A stretch of 64,000 bases of DNA from Panorpa germanica (taxonomy: Eukaryota > Arthropoda > Insecta > Mecoptera > Panorpidae): contig OY783214.1 in NCBI GenBank assembly GCA_963678705.1, positions 2,976,001-3,040,000 of the forward strand. Reading direction: 5' to 3'. The notes beneath the pieces are model-generated. The model searched no databases. It was not told the origin of the DNA and was given only the letters and a program-made list of their open reading frames with translations. Positions within the stretch are counted from its first letter, which is position 1. Each line of letters opens with the position of its first letter. Positions 1 to 14,000 of the stretch are shown here, one piece after another. The translations under genes were made by a program, and so were the position numbers.

Positions 1-3000
1 AAAGCATGTCGGGCTCGCGGTGGTAATTCTTCTGCGCCTGGCCAGTCAACAAATTCTGGAGCGACTCAAGATGAACAAGAAAAAGCAAAACGAACTGTAG
101 AACTATTAAAACAGAGATTGGATAGGAGGACTATTAAAGTATCAAAAGTTGCAGAAGCGTCAGTATCAATGATTTTAGTCATAATTTGCATTATCTAATA
201 ATTTGATTGTAATTTTGATTAAAAAATATGTTTTTCTTTTAGATATATTAATTACAGCGAGCAATACGCCGAATTTGATCATTTTCTAACAGCACCTGAA
301 CTACCAAATCCTTGGATATGTGATCATACAGAGTTATGGGACTCCGAGAAACAAGCGTAAGTTTTATATCTTATGAAAATAATAAGTTTTCTTAACATGC
401 ACTTAACATTTATATTTACAAAAACTAAATAATTTAGCAAAGAAGTTCCTCTTCGTCGTGTGAAGCGATGGGCTTTTGGATTGCAAGAATTACTAAAAGA
501 TCCTGCAGGAAGGGAACATTTTGCCAGATTTTTGGATAAAGAATTTAGTGGAGAAAATTTGAAGTAAATATATGTATATATTTTAATAAACATTTTTTTT
601 ATGTCACAATAGTTTCTGTAATATATTATTATTTTTTAGATTTTGGGATGCAGTACAAGAATTTAAAACACTACCGCAATCTGAGATAAAAGCAAGAAGT
701 ACATCACTTTGGGAGGAATTTTTGGCGCCGGAAGCTCCAATTCCTGTAAATGTTGATTCAAGATCCTTGGAAATCACTAGAACAGCTATAGCAGCTACGT
801 CTGTGGATCGCTGGTGCTTTGATGTTGCAGCTGTAAGAAAATTTATAACATTTATATAGCCGAGAGTTGGTTTATTTACGTATAAATGATATACCCAAAC
901 GTAATGGACTAGATGTAGCAAATTGATGTCATTTTATGTGCATTTTACACGATCACATTAGCTCTCCGTTCAGTTTCAGTCGAATTTTCTATGCGTAAAC
1001 ACTAAAATCTGAACGATAAATTGAAAGGAGAATAAGAATTGGCAGGATGAGTAGATCTGTTTTTTTCCTATTAGTTCTATAGTTCTTCCTTGCTTGATCA
1101 ATTGATAGCAAAATGTAAGCATTTTTTTTTATCTAATGTCATGAGATGTTTTGTAAAAACATTCTAAGATCCTCAGTTTATTCACTTTATCGGGTCTGCA
1201 AAATTTTACACGATATTATAAATTTTGTGTTATTGTATACTCTCACACTCAGGCCATTCAAAATTATTTTGAAAGTATAAAATGTTATTTTAAATGATAA
1301 TTATAGTCCGACTCATAGGTTTGGGAACTCCCCGTTAAAGTAGGCCTCATACAAATTGCCCATTTGTATTATTTGGACTGTGAACGATTTCTTCAATTTT
1401 GGAAATAATCAAGAAATAATAAAAAGAATCTTAGAAGTATAAATGCGATTTCTTTTAGTAAGTCACAATATTATTGAAGATATAAGCAGTAATTTACAGA
1501 AACAGGATAATTAAAGGAACAAATCTCTAGAATTTTTTGTTTAAACATTTAAAGTCATGTCTTTCCTAACATTCTACGCTTTAGTTAATTATTATTTTAT
1601 TTGTATTATTTCACCACTGTATGGAGTTCAAGCTGGAGTAGGTACTTTTTTTGGCTCCGAACTTTGTTCATTGCTATTATTAATAAAATGCTGTTTTTGC
1701 AGGCTCATGTATATCACCTGATGAAAAGCGACAGCTACTCTAGATATCTCAGATCGGACATGTACAAAGATTTTCTGAACGGATCCAAGAAAAAGGTATT
1801 CTACATACGATTTCAGTTCTGTTTATTAATTCTTACTGGTTCAGGATTTTTTTATCTGACCTAGCCAAATAGAATTATGGGGTTTAATCATTGTTTGGCT
1901 TATTGACCTAATACGTAGAAGTACGATGTGCCATATGGCAACATTGAGCCACAAAGAGTTAATATTTTAATACCATTCATCAGTGCATCATTCATCATTT
2001 CAAAATCAAAATCATTTTTTTCGTGAGAAATAAATGCAACGAAATTACGAAATTTATAACGATTATGAATGATTTTATTAATTTTAAAAGAAATATATTG
2101 AACAATTCTTATTCTTATTTCTATGTGAAAAATAATTAGATTTCGGTAAATTCAAACAATGTGAAGTACATACGATTTAGAAAAATAATTTAATGACATG
2201 GACAAGTACACATAATATATTGCTAAATTATTCTTAATATTTAATTATAATTAAATATACAGACGTCACTGCCTCGTTAAGACTAGTTAAATACAAAATA
2301 TTTATTATTTACAACTTAAATACTTATATTTACTATTATAATTATATTTTTTAATTAATTATTCTAATATTATTAATAACTTGTTATTAATTTTATTTAA
2401 ACAAGTGTGCTCATATATATTAATTAACAGAACATACGACTATAATGTATATACAATTGTTGCAGTGTTTTAAATTGTATGTATATATTTATTTGTCTTA
2501 TATAAAAAATGAGGCAATTTAATGCTTAATGTAGGGCATTGGATTATGGTTTTATGTACAGAATAAAATTCAAGGTTTCTTAGGCACAGCTATTGTGTTG
2601 TGAAACTGAAAAAAATTATACAACGAGATTTGATATTTTACATTTTGTTTGATGTCCTTTTGCTATTTTCCTGAAAACTTTATGAATCTCTGGTTATAAA
2701 ATTTATGATCTTTATCTACAAAAAACTGAACCAAGTTCAGTTGATTTCATCATCATTGATGAAATATCCTTTTTCTGGATTAATATAATCATCATATACC
2801 AAACTCTCGTTTTATACTGATTCGAAATAACACGGTTCATAAAGAAGATCAAATAGACTTTTTTTGCATGAATTATTTGTTTTCCATAATAACTTTTTAT
2901 ATAAAATTTAAGAAAATATTTCGAATTGTCTTACAAAAATGTTTCTTTATTTTATGTTTTATAAATATAATAAAGTAGAAAAGATTAAATTATGTTTGTT

Positions 3001-4083
3001 TCGGGATATTTATTTAGGATTTGGTCTCATTTGTTGTTTGGAATTGTTATTAACTTTAGTTTGGGAAATTTTCCAAAATATCGTATACAAGTATAAAGCG
3101 GATGTTATTGAAGGATTGATCTTTAATATAATCAACACCAGATGATGTTATTAATGAGAGTATTGTAGGTCCAATCGGTATTAAAAGTGCGCGCCTGTAA
3201 ACTCGTTCAAATAAACTTTTTATTTCTAATAGGAATTGTGATTTTTTATGTACTTTTTTTTAAATAAAAATATGAATTAAATTTGTAAACATATTTTGTA
3301 AAATTTATATATTATGGGTTTTTATTATTTTTTTGCACGGTTTTAAGAACAAAATATAATTCTTTTTTTAATCTTACACAGTTTTTTATAGTTGTAGAAC
3401 ACATTCTAAATTTTACCAATTTCAAGCAGAATTGAAACATTTTTAAAATAATACTACTTCAATTTTCTACAGAATTTTATATTAATTAAATATGATGGTA
3501 ACATAAGTGTCCTTAATTTAATTAAAATAAAATTTGTAATGTGATTAAGATGTATAATAAAAATGCGCATATTTAACAGAACTCCAGTAAAGTATAAAAA
3601 CAAGAGGGATTCTGCAGATATAAAAAATTGATATTTTGTAGAGAAGCAAATTAAGAAAATTTTAATAAAAAACATATAATGGTTTAAAGGTGATATTTTT
3701 TGAAAACAGCATACGTGGATAGGTATCGCAACTTGGCAAATTTGTATGTTGTCATGTTTTGCGGCGCGTAACCATTGTATACTGTACCTGCTATACGTTG
3801 GTATATTTCTTAACAGTGTACATGAGTAGATTCTCCGAAAGGAATAAATAACTATCTTTATGGAGTGTATGTAACGTGCCACTTAATATCCTTTTTATAT
3901 GCTTTTACCTAAGAATGTCTCCAGTGAACTACTTTAAGTTAAAAGCGGCATGTATTTACGAATCTACTTAATTCACTTTTTTTATTTTTGCTTTAATCTA
4001 AAATGTTTTATTTCCAGACATCGGTGAAAGGCATCCGTTCCATCGTGTCATTCTCCGCCAGAAAAGACACAGCAACATCTTAG
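1..4083 (+). CDS. RGS7: Regulator of G-protein signalling 7-like, 5'-truncated by window edge
   Basis: R7-family RGS proteins are GTPase activators for Gi/o alpha subunits and pair with Gbeta5 through a GGL domain. Exons read as 1-158, 243-356, 438-563, 640-832, 1703-1795 and 4018-4083, all with GT-AG ends. They give 250 in-frame codons including the stop (249 residues). Exon 1 encodes the GGL part ([18 protein letters not shown]). Exons 2-3 follow with a linker containing [11 protein letters not shown]. The RGS box runs from [16 protein letters not shown] through [20 protein letters not shown], as in animal RGS7/RGS6. The N-terminal DEP domain must lie upstream of base 1. Introns 1-3 are under 90 bp, intron 4 is 870 bp and intron 5 is 2.2 kb. 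The last exon adds a short tail of 21 residues. RGS6 and RGS7 cannot be told apart here; insects usually have one such gene. Confidence 0.93.
3440..3940. repeat. Dispersed AT-rich repeat in RGS7 intron 5
   Basis: This stretch has a TTCTACAGAATTTTATA block near 3465 and a TGAACTACTTTAAG block near 3926. Versions of the same blocks occur at 33290-33432, 43260-43400 and 50846-51060, several with an AAGGTAGTTCACT-like end. It looks like an old family of non-coding elements. The 142-residue open frame inside it on the minus strand has no recognisable protein features. Confidence 0.5.
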
Positions 4084-4238
4084 TAGAAGAAAGAAGACAC
4101 CTTTCACTGATCAAACAAGACAAGAAAACGTACTCTCGAACATGGTCTATCAACAGCAAGTTGATTTTTAAAAGTATAAAAATTAAAAAAAACTATATAG
4201 TATAAAAATTAGATATAAAAAACTATAATTACTATAGA

Positions 4239-4244
4239 AATAAA
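4239..4244 (+). promoter_or_regulatory. Likely polyadenylation signal of the RGS7-like gene
   Basis: An AATAAA hexamer lies 156 bases after the RGS7-like stop codon, in AT-rich DNA where such hexamers also occur by chance. It is the first good candidate downstream. Confidence 0.4.
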
Positions 4245-5225
4245 TGATATTAAGAGAATAATAAAATACTCAATGAATTTAGTTTTAATTTTTGTTTATT
4301 ATTAAATTAATTTTGTTTGATTTATTAATAAAAAATTGTTTTTATGTTTTAAGCTCAATTGACACATGTTAATTCATTTTTGCTAGGCTGTTATTTAGTA
4401 AAACGTTACACATTTTTACATAATTTTTTTTACAATATCATTAAATAAATGCAAAATACACTGTAATTCTTGTTATAATATATTAGTTTAATATGGAGTG
4501 TTACTTCTAAATACCAAACGTAAACTCTTCTATGGCTTGAATAAATTATTTAACGTTATAATTTTTACCTAACGTTATGTTTTGTTACTTACCGAATATG
4601 AAAGTTTCTATGTATCGAGTAGAACCTTCGACAAAAATAGATTAATTTGCTATTAAGCATTTTAATGCAGTTTAATGTTTTCGTATGTCGTATGTCGTTG
4701 ACTGTCGGATTATACTTTTCTCTCCAATTTTCACGGCCAAACTACCTTAAATGAGAAATGTACCCCTAACCTGCAGGAAACGTATATATAAATAATAAGT
4801 GCTGTGAGGCGCTTCACTGCTCTGGCTTTAAAAAATATTCATTTCGATAAATGTTTTACATAACTAAACAGATTTGACTTATTTTTGGTCTGCAATTAAC
4901 AAGGTGTCAGTTGGGCTTATTTTCCCAAAATAAAGTCTGATTGTATATTTATTGACCAATTTATTAAAAAAATTACTCGACTGTTTAATGCCAAAGATAT
5001 TAAATTTTTAAAATAATTATTTATTTGTTATTAGAATGATTGGAATTTACTGAATATTTATTTTTTATAAAATTATAATATCTATATGTAAGTCTCCTTA
5101 CGCAAAATACTATTCGTGTGAAAACTATTCATCTGTTTTAAAGATGTGTATTGTGACAAATAATGATTTAATTAAAATTAAGCATTTGTGGTCCTGAACT
5201 TCATTAATATATAATTAGTTAATTA

Positions 5226-5384
5226 GAGAAATCCGTCACCAGACGCGCATATTGGGATTCTCTTTTTGCATTGTGTAAGGGAGACAAACCTGGTTTCAAA
5301 TTTGAATTTTCGGAGTGGAAGGCGCCCGAATGGGAGCGCCTTTCCAAATTGCGCGGTCAGCCTCTTCTTAATGACGGATTTCCC
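5226..5384. mobile_element. Short MITE with TA target duplication
   Basis: Inverted ends read GAGAAATCCGTCA on the left and TGACGGATTTCCC on the right (12 of 13 paired), each flanked by TA. That is the signature of a Tc1/mariner-type miniature element of 159 bp. A GC-rich internal hairpin near 5320-5342 pairs AAGGCGC with GCGCCTT, unusual against the AT-rich background. A related left end may lie near 50418. Confidence 0.65.
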
Positions 5385-6179
5385 TAAGTAAAAACAATTT
5401 TATAATTACAATTGTAGTTTACAATGGTTATTGTATGGCCAAATATTTTCCAAAACAACGCAGTAAACTATAAAATGAAATGAAACTGGGTTCTTGGATA
5501 AATTACTAATGGATTAAATTTGTGAATTATATTTGAAATAATATCCTTTACTATGAATAGTTTTCCTATTTTGATATAAGGAGATTTAACATAAACAAAT
5601 GTGCAATCAAGTTATTCATTGGATAAAATTAAAAAACATATATTTATAAATAGATACAAAATTGTGATTAAATTAATATTTTTTTAATTTGCAAAACCGC
5701 ACAAGAATTTAGAAGAATATAGAATATAAATTATACAAATTGCTTTAAATGTGTAGGAAAGAAAACAAAAAAATGTTTTAAAATATATTAAGTATATAGA
5801 TTACATTTTCTAGAAATTCTGTATTAAATTTTTTCATGTACAAAATTTTTTAAAAATATTTTAAAACACAGATGATGATCCAAGTCGTTTTTAATAGGTT
5901 AAGAAAAATTAAATAAACTAAATATAACATGTTAGACATACTTGAAATGCGGGTTATTGTAACGTAATATTGGTATTACTGTTACAATTATTTTAAATAA
6001 TATACTGTTAGTTATAAGCAAAGGAAATATGTATTTCTTATTTGAAACGATTACAGATTCCTATTTTCCTCTTCCCATTTCTTTAATTTAGTCTAGTCTT
6101 TCGAAGATTTAATTTTTGCATATTACGTCACGAAAGAAATAAGTAATTAAGATTAATATTAACTTGATAATGGAAGAAC

Positions 6180-6710
6180 TAAAAAGAGACAAGCTATGAA
6201 TTGAAGCAGGTAAGGGAGGAGAGTAGAAAGAAGGGGATGAGAAGAAGGCCCGAAAAAGAGAAAGGAGTATTATGAAAGGAATGGAATGGCGATCGAGGAG
6301 GCAGAGAGAAGAAGAGAAGGAGGCACAAGGAGATACTGGGCAAATAGCGAGGAAAGGATGTGTAGAAACACTGGAGCACATTAAGTTTTCTTGTCAGAAA
6401 AAAGTAATGAGCAAGAAGAATATTGTGCAGTTATTAAAGGGAGGCAGTGAAGGGAAGAGATGGATGGCGGAAGTAGAGAAAAGGAACGAGGAAAGAAAAG
6501 TAACGCCAGAGCAGAAGTGATTTTAATCAGAAGTGACAAAGAGACGAAGAGACAAAGAAGACAAGAGGTGTAGATCTTTTTTTCTTTTGGAATTAGAATG
6601 TAATTAAATATTTTGGAATGTAATTAAGCACAATGATATGTAATTTATGAATTTAAGGCGGAAGAATGTAGTGCCTAATGGCAAAAACATTACAATAAAT
6701 AATAAATATT
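6180..6710 (+). mobile_element. 3' fragment of a non-LTR retrotransposon
   Basis: The open frame at 6272-6520 contains LEHIKFSCQKK followed by QLLKGGSEGKRWMAEV. The minus-strand element at 28740-30030 has LEHIKFECKEK and QLLKGGSEGKRWVAEI, so the two belong to one family. The A-rich 3' end near 6690-6710 (repeated AATAAA/AATAAT) also resembles the 3' end of that copy. The 5' part is missing and the sequence upstream is shortened. It is a dead insertion, not a host gene. Confidence 0.7.
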
Positions 6711-7740
6711 CTCTCTCCGCAACCTTCCTAATACAACCTAGCTGTTAGTAGTAAATCACGTATCATACACAAACTCGTATGTGACTCTGTTATATAAAAG
6801 AGATGGCAATTCATCGGATGTGACATATTATGCATTAGAATTTTTTATAACGTTGGATTCGTGTAAAAATTAAAGAGATAAAATGACTAAGAAGTTTTTA
6901 ATAAAAATTTGACATTTAAGGTTTTGGTAGTCAATTTTAAAAATGTTCATTAACTCATTTTCTAATTTCTTACTTTAAACTAATATCATCAAACATGTTT
7001 ATAATACCTATTTCATCCTTAAGCTGAAAGAATAACACTTAAAAAGTATTACGCATCTTATATCAATACCCTTTGACCCATTTCTATTTAATATATTTCA
7101 TTTGCAAATGACCTTCCCAAACATTAGAAGAACGTTGTTTATGAAAATACAATATAAAAAGTCATATAAATACTCATAATGTTAGAAAGGGATAGCTAGC
7201 AAGGTCACAAGATGTGCTTTTTATTTTAATTTCATATTTAATGTATATATGCATTAATGTTTACGGAAGAAAAATATATACGTAATATTTGTTTACTTAA
7301 ATGAATTTTAAAATAAAAAAAAATAATATAAAATGATGTACGCATGAAATTTGTCTGTTAGTAATTTGTTAAAAACAATGTGAGTGTAATTCAAGAACAT
7401 TTTAATTAGTTTACTTAATATCTTGAAATGTTGAGTGCACTCATTTATTCGAAATCTTATCAAGGTAGATACGGATAATAATATTTATATTCAATAAATC
7501 AATCATCTTGAGACCAAGTGTATTTCTATAGGATTCTAGCGCAGATCCGCATTCACGGCCGATTTAAAACATTGGGGGGCCCTAAGCTACGGTTACTGTG
7601 AGACCTCTATGAAATTACATTTTGTCAAACCATTTTGGACAATATGAAATTTTCTATCCATAAGTTATATTTCTATGTAGTGTGAATTTGTAATCAGTGT
7701 AGCATTTAGGTCGGTGTCACCCTTAGGCACTTTTGGTAAC

Positions 7741-7755
7741 CCCCCCCCCCCCCCT
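7741..7755 (+). repeat. Poly-C homopolymer run
   Basis: About 15-16 consecutive C residues interrupt otherwise AT-rich DNA. They lie inside what looks like an old repetitive element (7530-8170, with GGGGGGCCCT nearby). Exact length may be affected by sequencing error. Confidence 0.8.
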
Positions 7756-10700
7756 CACATTATTAAATAAATTGTATGTGTTATCATATTGAAGATGCGT
7801 ACGATTTTTTTGTATAAAAGAGTTTATTTACAGTTCAGTTTCTCACAGGCGTTCATATGAAATGTATATTTTATCGGCTACAAATGGCGAAACCACTCCA
7901 CCTGTCGGAGCAATAAAGATAAAGTTGATGCTACCTATAATTGAAGTTCAATAGTGATAGAAACGTCACAAAAAGGGACACTTTACCAAATTATTGGGTT
8001 CTTATAATTTAGTTCAATGAAAATGAATTTTATTTAGTTACAATTGCTTTTCCGCGTAATTAATTGTATCTAGTCAGAATTACCTTGTGAACCCAACCAC
8101 GGACTTTGTCCGCCTATGGTTAAATCCGCCGTTGTTTTTAAGGTATTCCGTTTGGTCCAGTATTCATTTGATACAAATTGTTCACATATTTTATTCTATC
8201 TAGTGTAAATTTTACTCGATATGTATGAAGGTAATGGTAAAAGTGAGCAAATTCCTAGTTACTGTTGGAGTTCTATATGGCCAATTATCTTAAGCATCTC
8301 ATGTCAAATTTTGAACACGAAAACCCGTGTGTTCAAGAGTCCCGGAACTGCACCTGTCACCTTAAAAGTTGCATAGTGAGTATCTTTGAATGAATGGGTC
8401 TTTGTAGCTCTAAATGTCTGGAATGTCTATTTATAGTGTCAAATATCACTAACATGTATTTGAATTACAAGAAGGTGTAACTTTCGCGGAAAGAAAACTG
8501 TTTATTTTCTTTCCATTGGTTCGGCAATTATGGAATTTTCCAGGTCAGTACGTCTCAGTATAATTAAAACAAAAAAACGCATTTGCATTATAGAATTCTC
8601 GTCGTATACGAGTCTACTTTTAGAGGTTGCAATAAATGTATACTTTAATTTTTGGTACCTCTATTATTTAGAGGTTGCTATAAATATATACTCTACAGCA
8701 TTTTGTCGCAATACAATTATAACATAGAAGAATTGTCAAGGTTCTCATTAGCTGTGTAAACAATGTGTTAAGATGCGTGGAGAACTTGTACTCTAATTAC
8801 ATATGTAAAATACAATTAATGTAAAATTTTCTTAATTATTAGTGTTTACACAATTAATAAATTGAGGTATTTGTTCAGTGTTCACTGTTCCTTGAGTATT
8901 GTTATTGTTAATATATATATCTATAATAATGTTATACAGTGACGGATTTTGTATTGTGCTGAAATAATAATACCTACACAGGTAAACGTGTCACTTTAAA
9001 TAGTTTGTATTAAGCTAGCTTGTGTGAACCTACACTGCAAGACAATGTTCTTTAAGGAATTAGAAAATTAATTTTGAAATTTGCTTATGGCAAGCAATTT
9101 TCTACCTGTGTAAATGTTCCTTATTAATCAAGAATATTTTATTTATGTATGTAGGTACATAAGTCATAAGAGAGAGAATCAACAAAAGAAGAAATAATAG
9201 GAGAGAGATGGAAGAAAAGAAGGAGATGATAGAGAAAAGAACGAGTTACCTGACGGCAGTAGAAATGAAGTTTTCCACTCGTTGAATGAATTTAAAGAAA
9301 AGGTAATAATAATTTAATTTGTGTTATTCAAATTTTAAATTAATTGAAGAACATAAAATAGTTTTAAAATTTTGAAAAATTTCTAGAAGCACGTTTGTCC
9401 AGCTATATTTTTTTCATCTCTGCTAATATTTTTTTGTAATTTTCTCAACTTTTTGCAACTTGCAGCTTTGTCTAAATTAAAATGTACTTTTAACAACTCA
9501 TTCATTGTGAGTCACCATTCATTCATTCGACACAGTCCTAATTGCTAATTTAAAAATAATCCTTATCATGTTATTGCTGTGGGTACAACACACCGACATA
9601 GTTTTCTTTATTTTCTAAATAGAGCTGCATTATTAGTCTTGAAAACTTGTAGTGAAAAGCATGTGGTATCAGGTTTCGTACAATGTATTTAACGGAATCT
9701 AAATCTTTGCAAAGACTATCTTTAAATAATCATTTAAAAAGAAATATTATATTATTTCAATATTATTCGATAAAATAAATAGTTTACAAATCTATTATAA
9801 CTATTTTCTAATGATATATTGAAAAGAAAAACATTTTTAAAATATAGATGGATAGAAAGACATCGGAATCACCACAGTAAAGTTCATTTACTAGCATTCC
9901 CATTAAGTGATTCAGATTTTTAGGGGTCGTTCTTTTAATTTTTGATTGAAATTAAGATTAACTCTGCGTGTGTACACTGGGTCTTTTAAGGAACAGTTCA
10001 AATTTCAAACCCCTATTTCTCTCTCATGAGTCCAGAGCGCGCTTCACCTGTGCCCCCTAAAAAATCTAGGGAGTGGTAGGGACTTAAGGTTCCAGCAGCG
10101 TACGGATTGAACTTGCCTCTGTTTTTCTCGTTGTTTCACAGTTTTTTCATGTTTAAAATAAATGTTTTAAAAAAAATTTCTTAGATTATATATATAGATT
10201 TTCTTTTTATTACTTCATCTTTTTATTACAATAAGTTTTAGAAGATGGATGATAATTCAACGGTGCCGCGCACCGTAAATTCTCTTTTTGAAACTAATTA
10301 TAATTAACTAGTATTATTTATTATTTAATAACTTGCATTTACATCAATAAAAACTTATTTTGCGCCGAATAATCACCGTTCCGTTTATTATGACATGCCT
10401 GAATCCGTAAAATATTCCCCACTTTCAGATGCACAAATAATTCAACTTTTTGGAGCCCACGCCAAAGTCACTACATTCTTTCGAAAACTTATAGTCTAAG
10501 GTAAAAAAGTCTACAATCGTTTTTCTTAATATTTGTTTCTTCTAAAGTTATCAATTTTTGAACAATATTCCGTTTTTTACGCGTTTTTCACTATTTGTGA
10601 ATTTTTATCAACAACGGTTTTAAACTTTGGACTTTGGCAACTTCTGGACTATAATTTTTTCAGATTTTTTGAAAGCTTTGAAAACTCAACTGTTCAAAGA

Positions 10701-11029
10701 CTCAGTGTACACACCATGACTCGAGAAATAGAGTGTTCGCACGCCGGGTTAAACATGCATTATTTATCTTGTATGCAAATGAAGTAATTTATTCACTTTT
10801 GCAATTAATAAAAAATTAAAATAAAGATACATATTTATATAACAATTTTTTTGCAATTTATTTAGAAGGATGAGTACGGCACTGGTTGCCACCTAATATT
10901 ACTCTTATGTATTTAACTAATTGAATTGACGTAATTTTTAATCATTAACCAGAAAAAATATAAATATAAGTGTTACAAAAAATAATTATAGAATTCATTC
11001 ATCTCACCCGCGAGAAACAGTGAAAAACA

Positions 11030-14000
11030 ATGTTACAAGTGTCGGCGGTGTTTGCCGTCCTGGCTTCCAGCATCCTCGCACTCAGCGGAGGACTCACACT
11101 AAGTAATTATTATATGTATTATGTGTATTATGTGATTATTGATAAACTAAATGCGATACAAGTCTAGTGCTTGTTGCAATTAGTTACATTTACGATTACC
11201 GATTTATTAGCATAACATCGATTTGTGTTAGTAAAGTTATAACTCGCAATAACAGGCTTGCGTACTTATTTTTTATTCAAATATCAATTAATTAATACTT
11301 GTCTGTGTTATTTAAAAGCATAATTAATATCCTAAAGTTGATGCAGATATAGTTATTTCAAATTCAATTTTCTCCCACTTAACTTTTAACCTATTTTATT
11401 TTATTTAGTCTTGTTTATCACATTTATGATATCAAAATAATATTAGGTTTGATCATTTATAGTATTGTACAACATATTAAGTTTATTGTGTAAAAATTTG
11501 AAGTCGATTGGAGTAAAACTGTCGGAGATATAGAGTTAGAGGTTTCGTGTTACTTTGAAACTTTTAAATGCAGTTTCTCACACATAGCTTTTTCAAAGTC
11601 GGTGCCCTCTCTAGCTCAAATTCTACTGGTCCAATTCTTTTGAAATTTTGCACACTCTTTCTTTAAATAAATGCCGAGGTAATGCTGTCGAGTATTTTTT
11701 AATTTTTTTATTTTAACGTATTTTAAAATAACAAAGCTTCTAATTTTTTTCATGAAAAATCGATATTTTGACTTTAAGGTACTGTAAATAATTTAAAAAT
11801 CAATAAAATAAAAAAAACTCGATAGGGTTATCTGCAGAAACTTATCAGCTAATGAAATCATTTTGGTTTTTCGGTTTCGGAATATCCAGTGATGAGTTAC
11901 GTCTGCGTAGATTCACTGCCATTAACTCATTTATTGATATTTTTTTATGAAAATTTTACAAAGTATTCTTCAAATGTCATTTTATCATGCAGTAATTATA
12001 GAAATAATCATATATTAACTGTGTCGTCAAAAAACATTATCGAACTTATGCTTCTTTTTTATCGTTTTCATCTTACCCCCTCCCCTTAATAGACTACTGG
12101 CAAAATTTGAGCAAGCTGCCTTATTTAGTTTGTGTTTGATGCCCATTAAAAACGGGTGAGACAAGCGCCTATTTTGAGAGCCTTGAGAAAACCTATTATT
12201 TGGAAGGAATACAAAAATTAGGAAAACGATGGACTAAAATGTATCGAGCTTAAAAGAGACTGAGTAAAATAAGTTGCAAAACGTTGTATATTAGGTAAAA
12301 TCGCAAATAACTTTCCTCATGCAATGAATATTTCACGATGAAATTTCATTTATCCATAAATATTTTTAATTTTAGATTATGAAGATTTGCGCAACACTAT
12401 TATCGACACAGAAGATCAACTGGCGGTTGGTGGTGAAATTGAACTAACCAGAGACGAACTAGTTGCTAACGAGATCCTTATACACGCTAAAGATGCTGAA
12501 TTTGATGAAGGCACATCTCACCCAGAGAGATTTCTAGCTGCAAAACATTTCTTCCTTGCCCGTGATGGAATTAACCAGTCTCCTGTATACGACTTTGTTA
12601 AAAAAATGCCCAAAGGTGAGTGAGAAACTCTACATTCTACACTTGTTGCACTCTTTCGGTTCTTATCAGTAAAAAACTGATTTGTTATTAATAATAAACA
12701 AGTGAGTTGCACACTGGATTCCTTGGAAGCTGCTCAAAATACACAACACCTTTGTGTCCCATTGAATTGACTCTATTGCATTTCGTAATATCGAGATTCT
12801 ACTGTATTATGATCAGAGCCGCATTAGCTACATAACAGAAGTCGTGTTTCTGGAGGCCCCGCACGTAGTACAGAAATTGTTTAACTTGTAAAATCTTGGC
12901 TTTAAATATTTGGCATCGTATCTGTAGATCAGCACAGTCGCGTGAGGTTCTGGGTAATACCTTCCTTAAACATTCCCATGCGGTATTTAAAGGAAACTTT
13001 AAACCACAGTTAAACCCTATATTATGTTACGTAAAATAATAAAATGCATCTACATTACGGAAATACCACGCGGTCTCGAGAAATTTTAATAGTATAAACC
13101 GCACTTTTAAAAATTGTAACAGTAATGCACAAGCACTTGCTGTTATAAGACGGCTCCAAATATAATTAAATTTCAATTATATTTTTGTTAGAGCCCCCCG
13201 CGCTGATAATTAATATTTGCTACAGTCCCGCGCTGACATAATGCGGCACTGATTGTGATCTGCATTTTGTATCAGTTTTTAATTACGTAATGTAATGTGC
13301 CTCGCATTCTCGCGCAACAACCCACGTGGAAGAATTCATTACTATAAATGTATTTGAATCTCGCGCCTCGCTCTTTAGAAATCCCGCTAGAATCACTGCG
13401 TATATCTTTTAAGGCATTCATGTACCTTTGTTTTTCATCATTAATTTTTGTCGACTTTGTGCTTGTTAACTTCTATAACACTTTCAATATGAAATTTTAT
13501 TTCTCGTCAATTATCAACAAAAATACTTACTTACAATTTACATAAATTATACAAAGAACAAGTGCCTCGCAATGGCTAAGGCGGCCCCTGGTAATGTGCA
13601 TTACTGTATCAAATTATATTTTACCATATGTGATTCACTTATTTCTGTATCTTTGACATGGGCGTAACTAACTATTTAGGGGCCTCGGAGCAAAGATCTT
13701 TTTATTACAATCAAGCTGTCAATCAATGTGATTGAAGGGCATGTGGTCGTATACTACCCTTACTTGAATAAGTGCCCGATATTAGTAGCTTAGGTTCTCA
13801 GCTTGAAACTCGGCTCTGGTAACATGGTTAATAACTTATAATAATGTGTGAGCAAAGTGATTTTTAATGGAGCCAAATTACCCAATTCTGTCACTTCTAA
13901 TGTGTGTTTAATTCTTGTTTAATTTGTTGACACTTCCAGGTGCCATTCTTCACGGTCATAACACTGCCATGGTGCCCAGTGCATGGATCGTCAGCAACAT

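Larger units (their letters stand above)
4084..11029. other. Intergenic region between RGS7-like and ADGF genes
   Basis: No protein-coding gene is recognisable. The stretch holds a TA-flanked MITE (5226-5384), a non-LTR retrotransposon 3' fragment (6180-6710), a decayed piece of the TGGGCTTGTG repeat family (about 6770-6950), a poly-C run (7741-7755) and low-complexity AT-rich DNA. Open frames here are short and lack domain motifs. Confidence 0.6.

Noticed and set aside
1601..1864. Open frame of 87 residues read as its own gene
   Set aside because: Its middle is exon 5 of the RGS7-like gene (1703-1795); the flanks are intron.
3454..3882. 142-residue minus-strand frame
   Set aside because: Lies inside a dispersed repeat in an intron and shows no domain motifs.
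8530..8727. Small frame with repeated LEVAIN
   Set aside because: The repeat arises from a short duplicated AT-rich segment; no gene signals.
10533..10787. 84-residue frame upstream of ADGF
   Set aside because: Low-complexity hydrophobic content from AT-rich DNA, no start context or splice partners.
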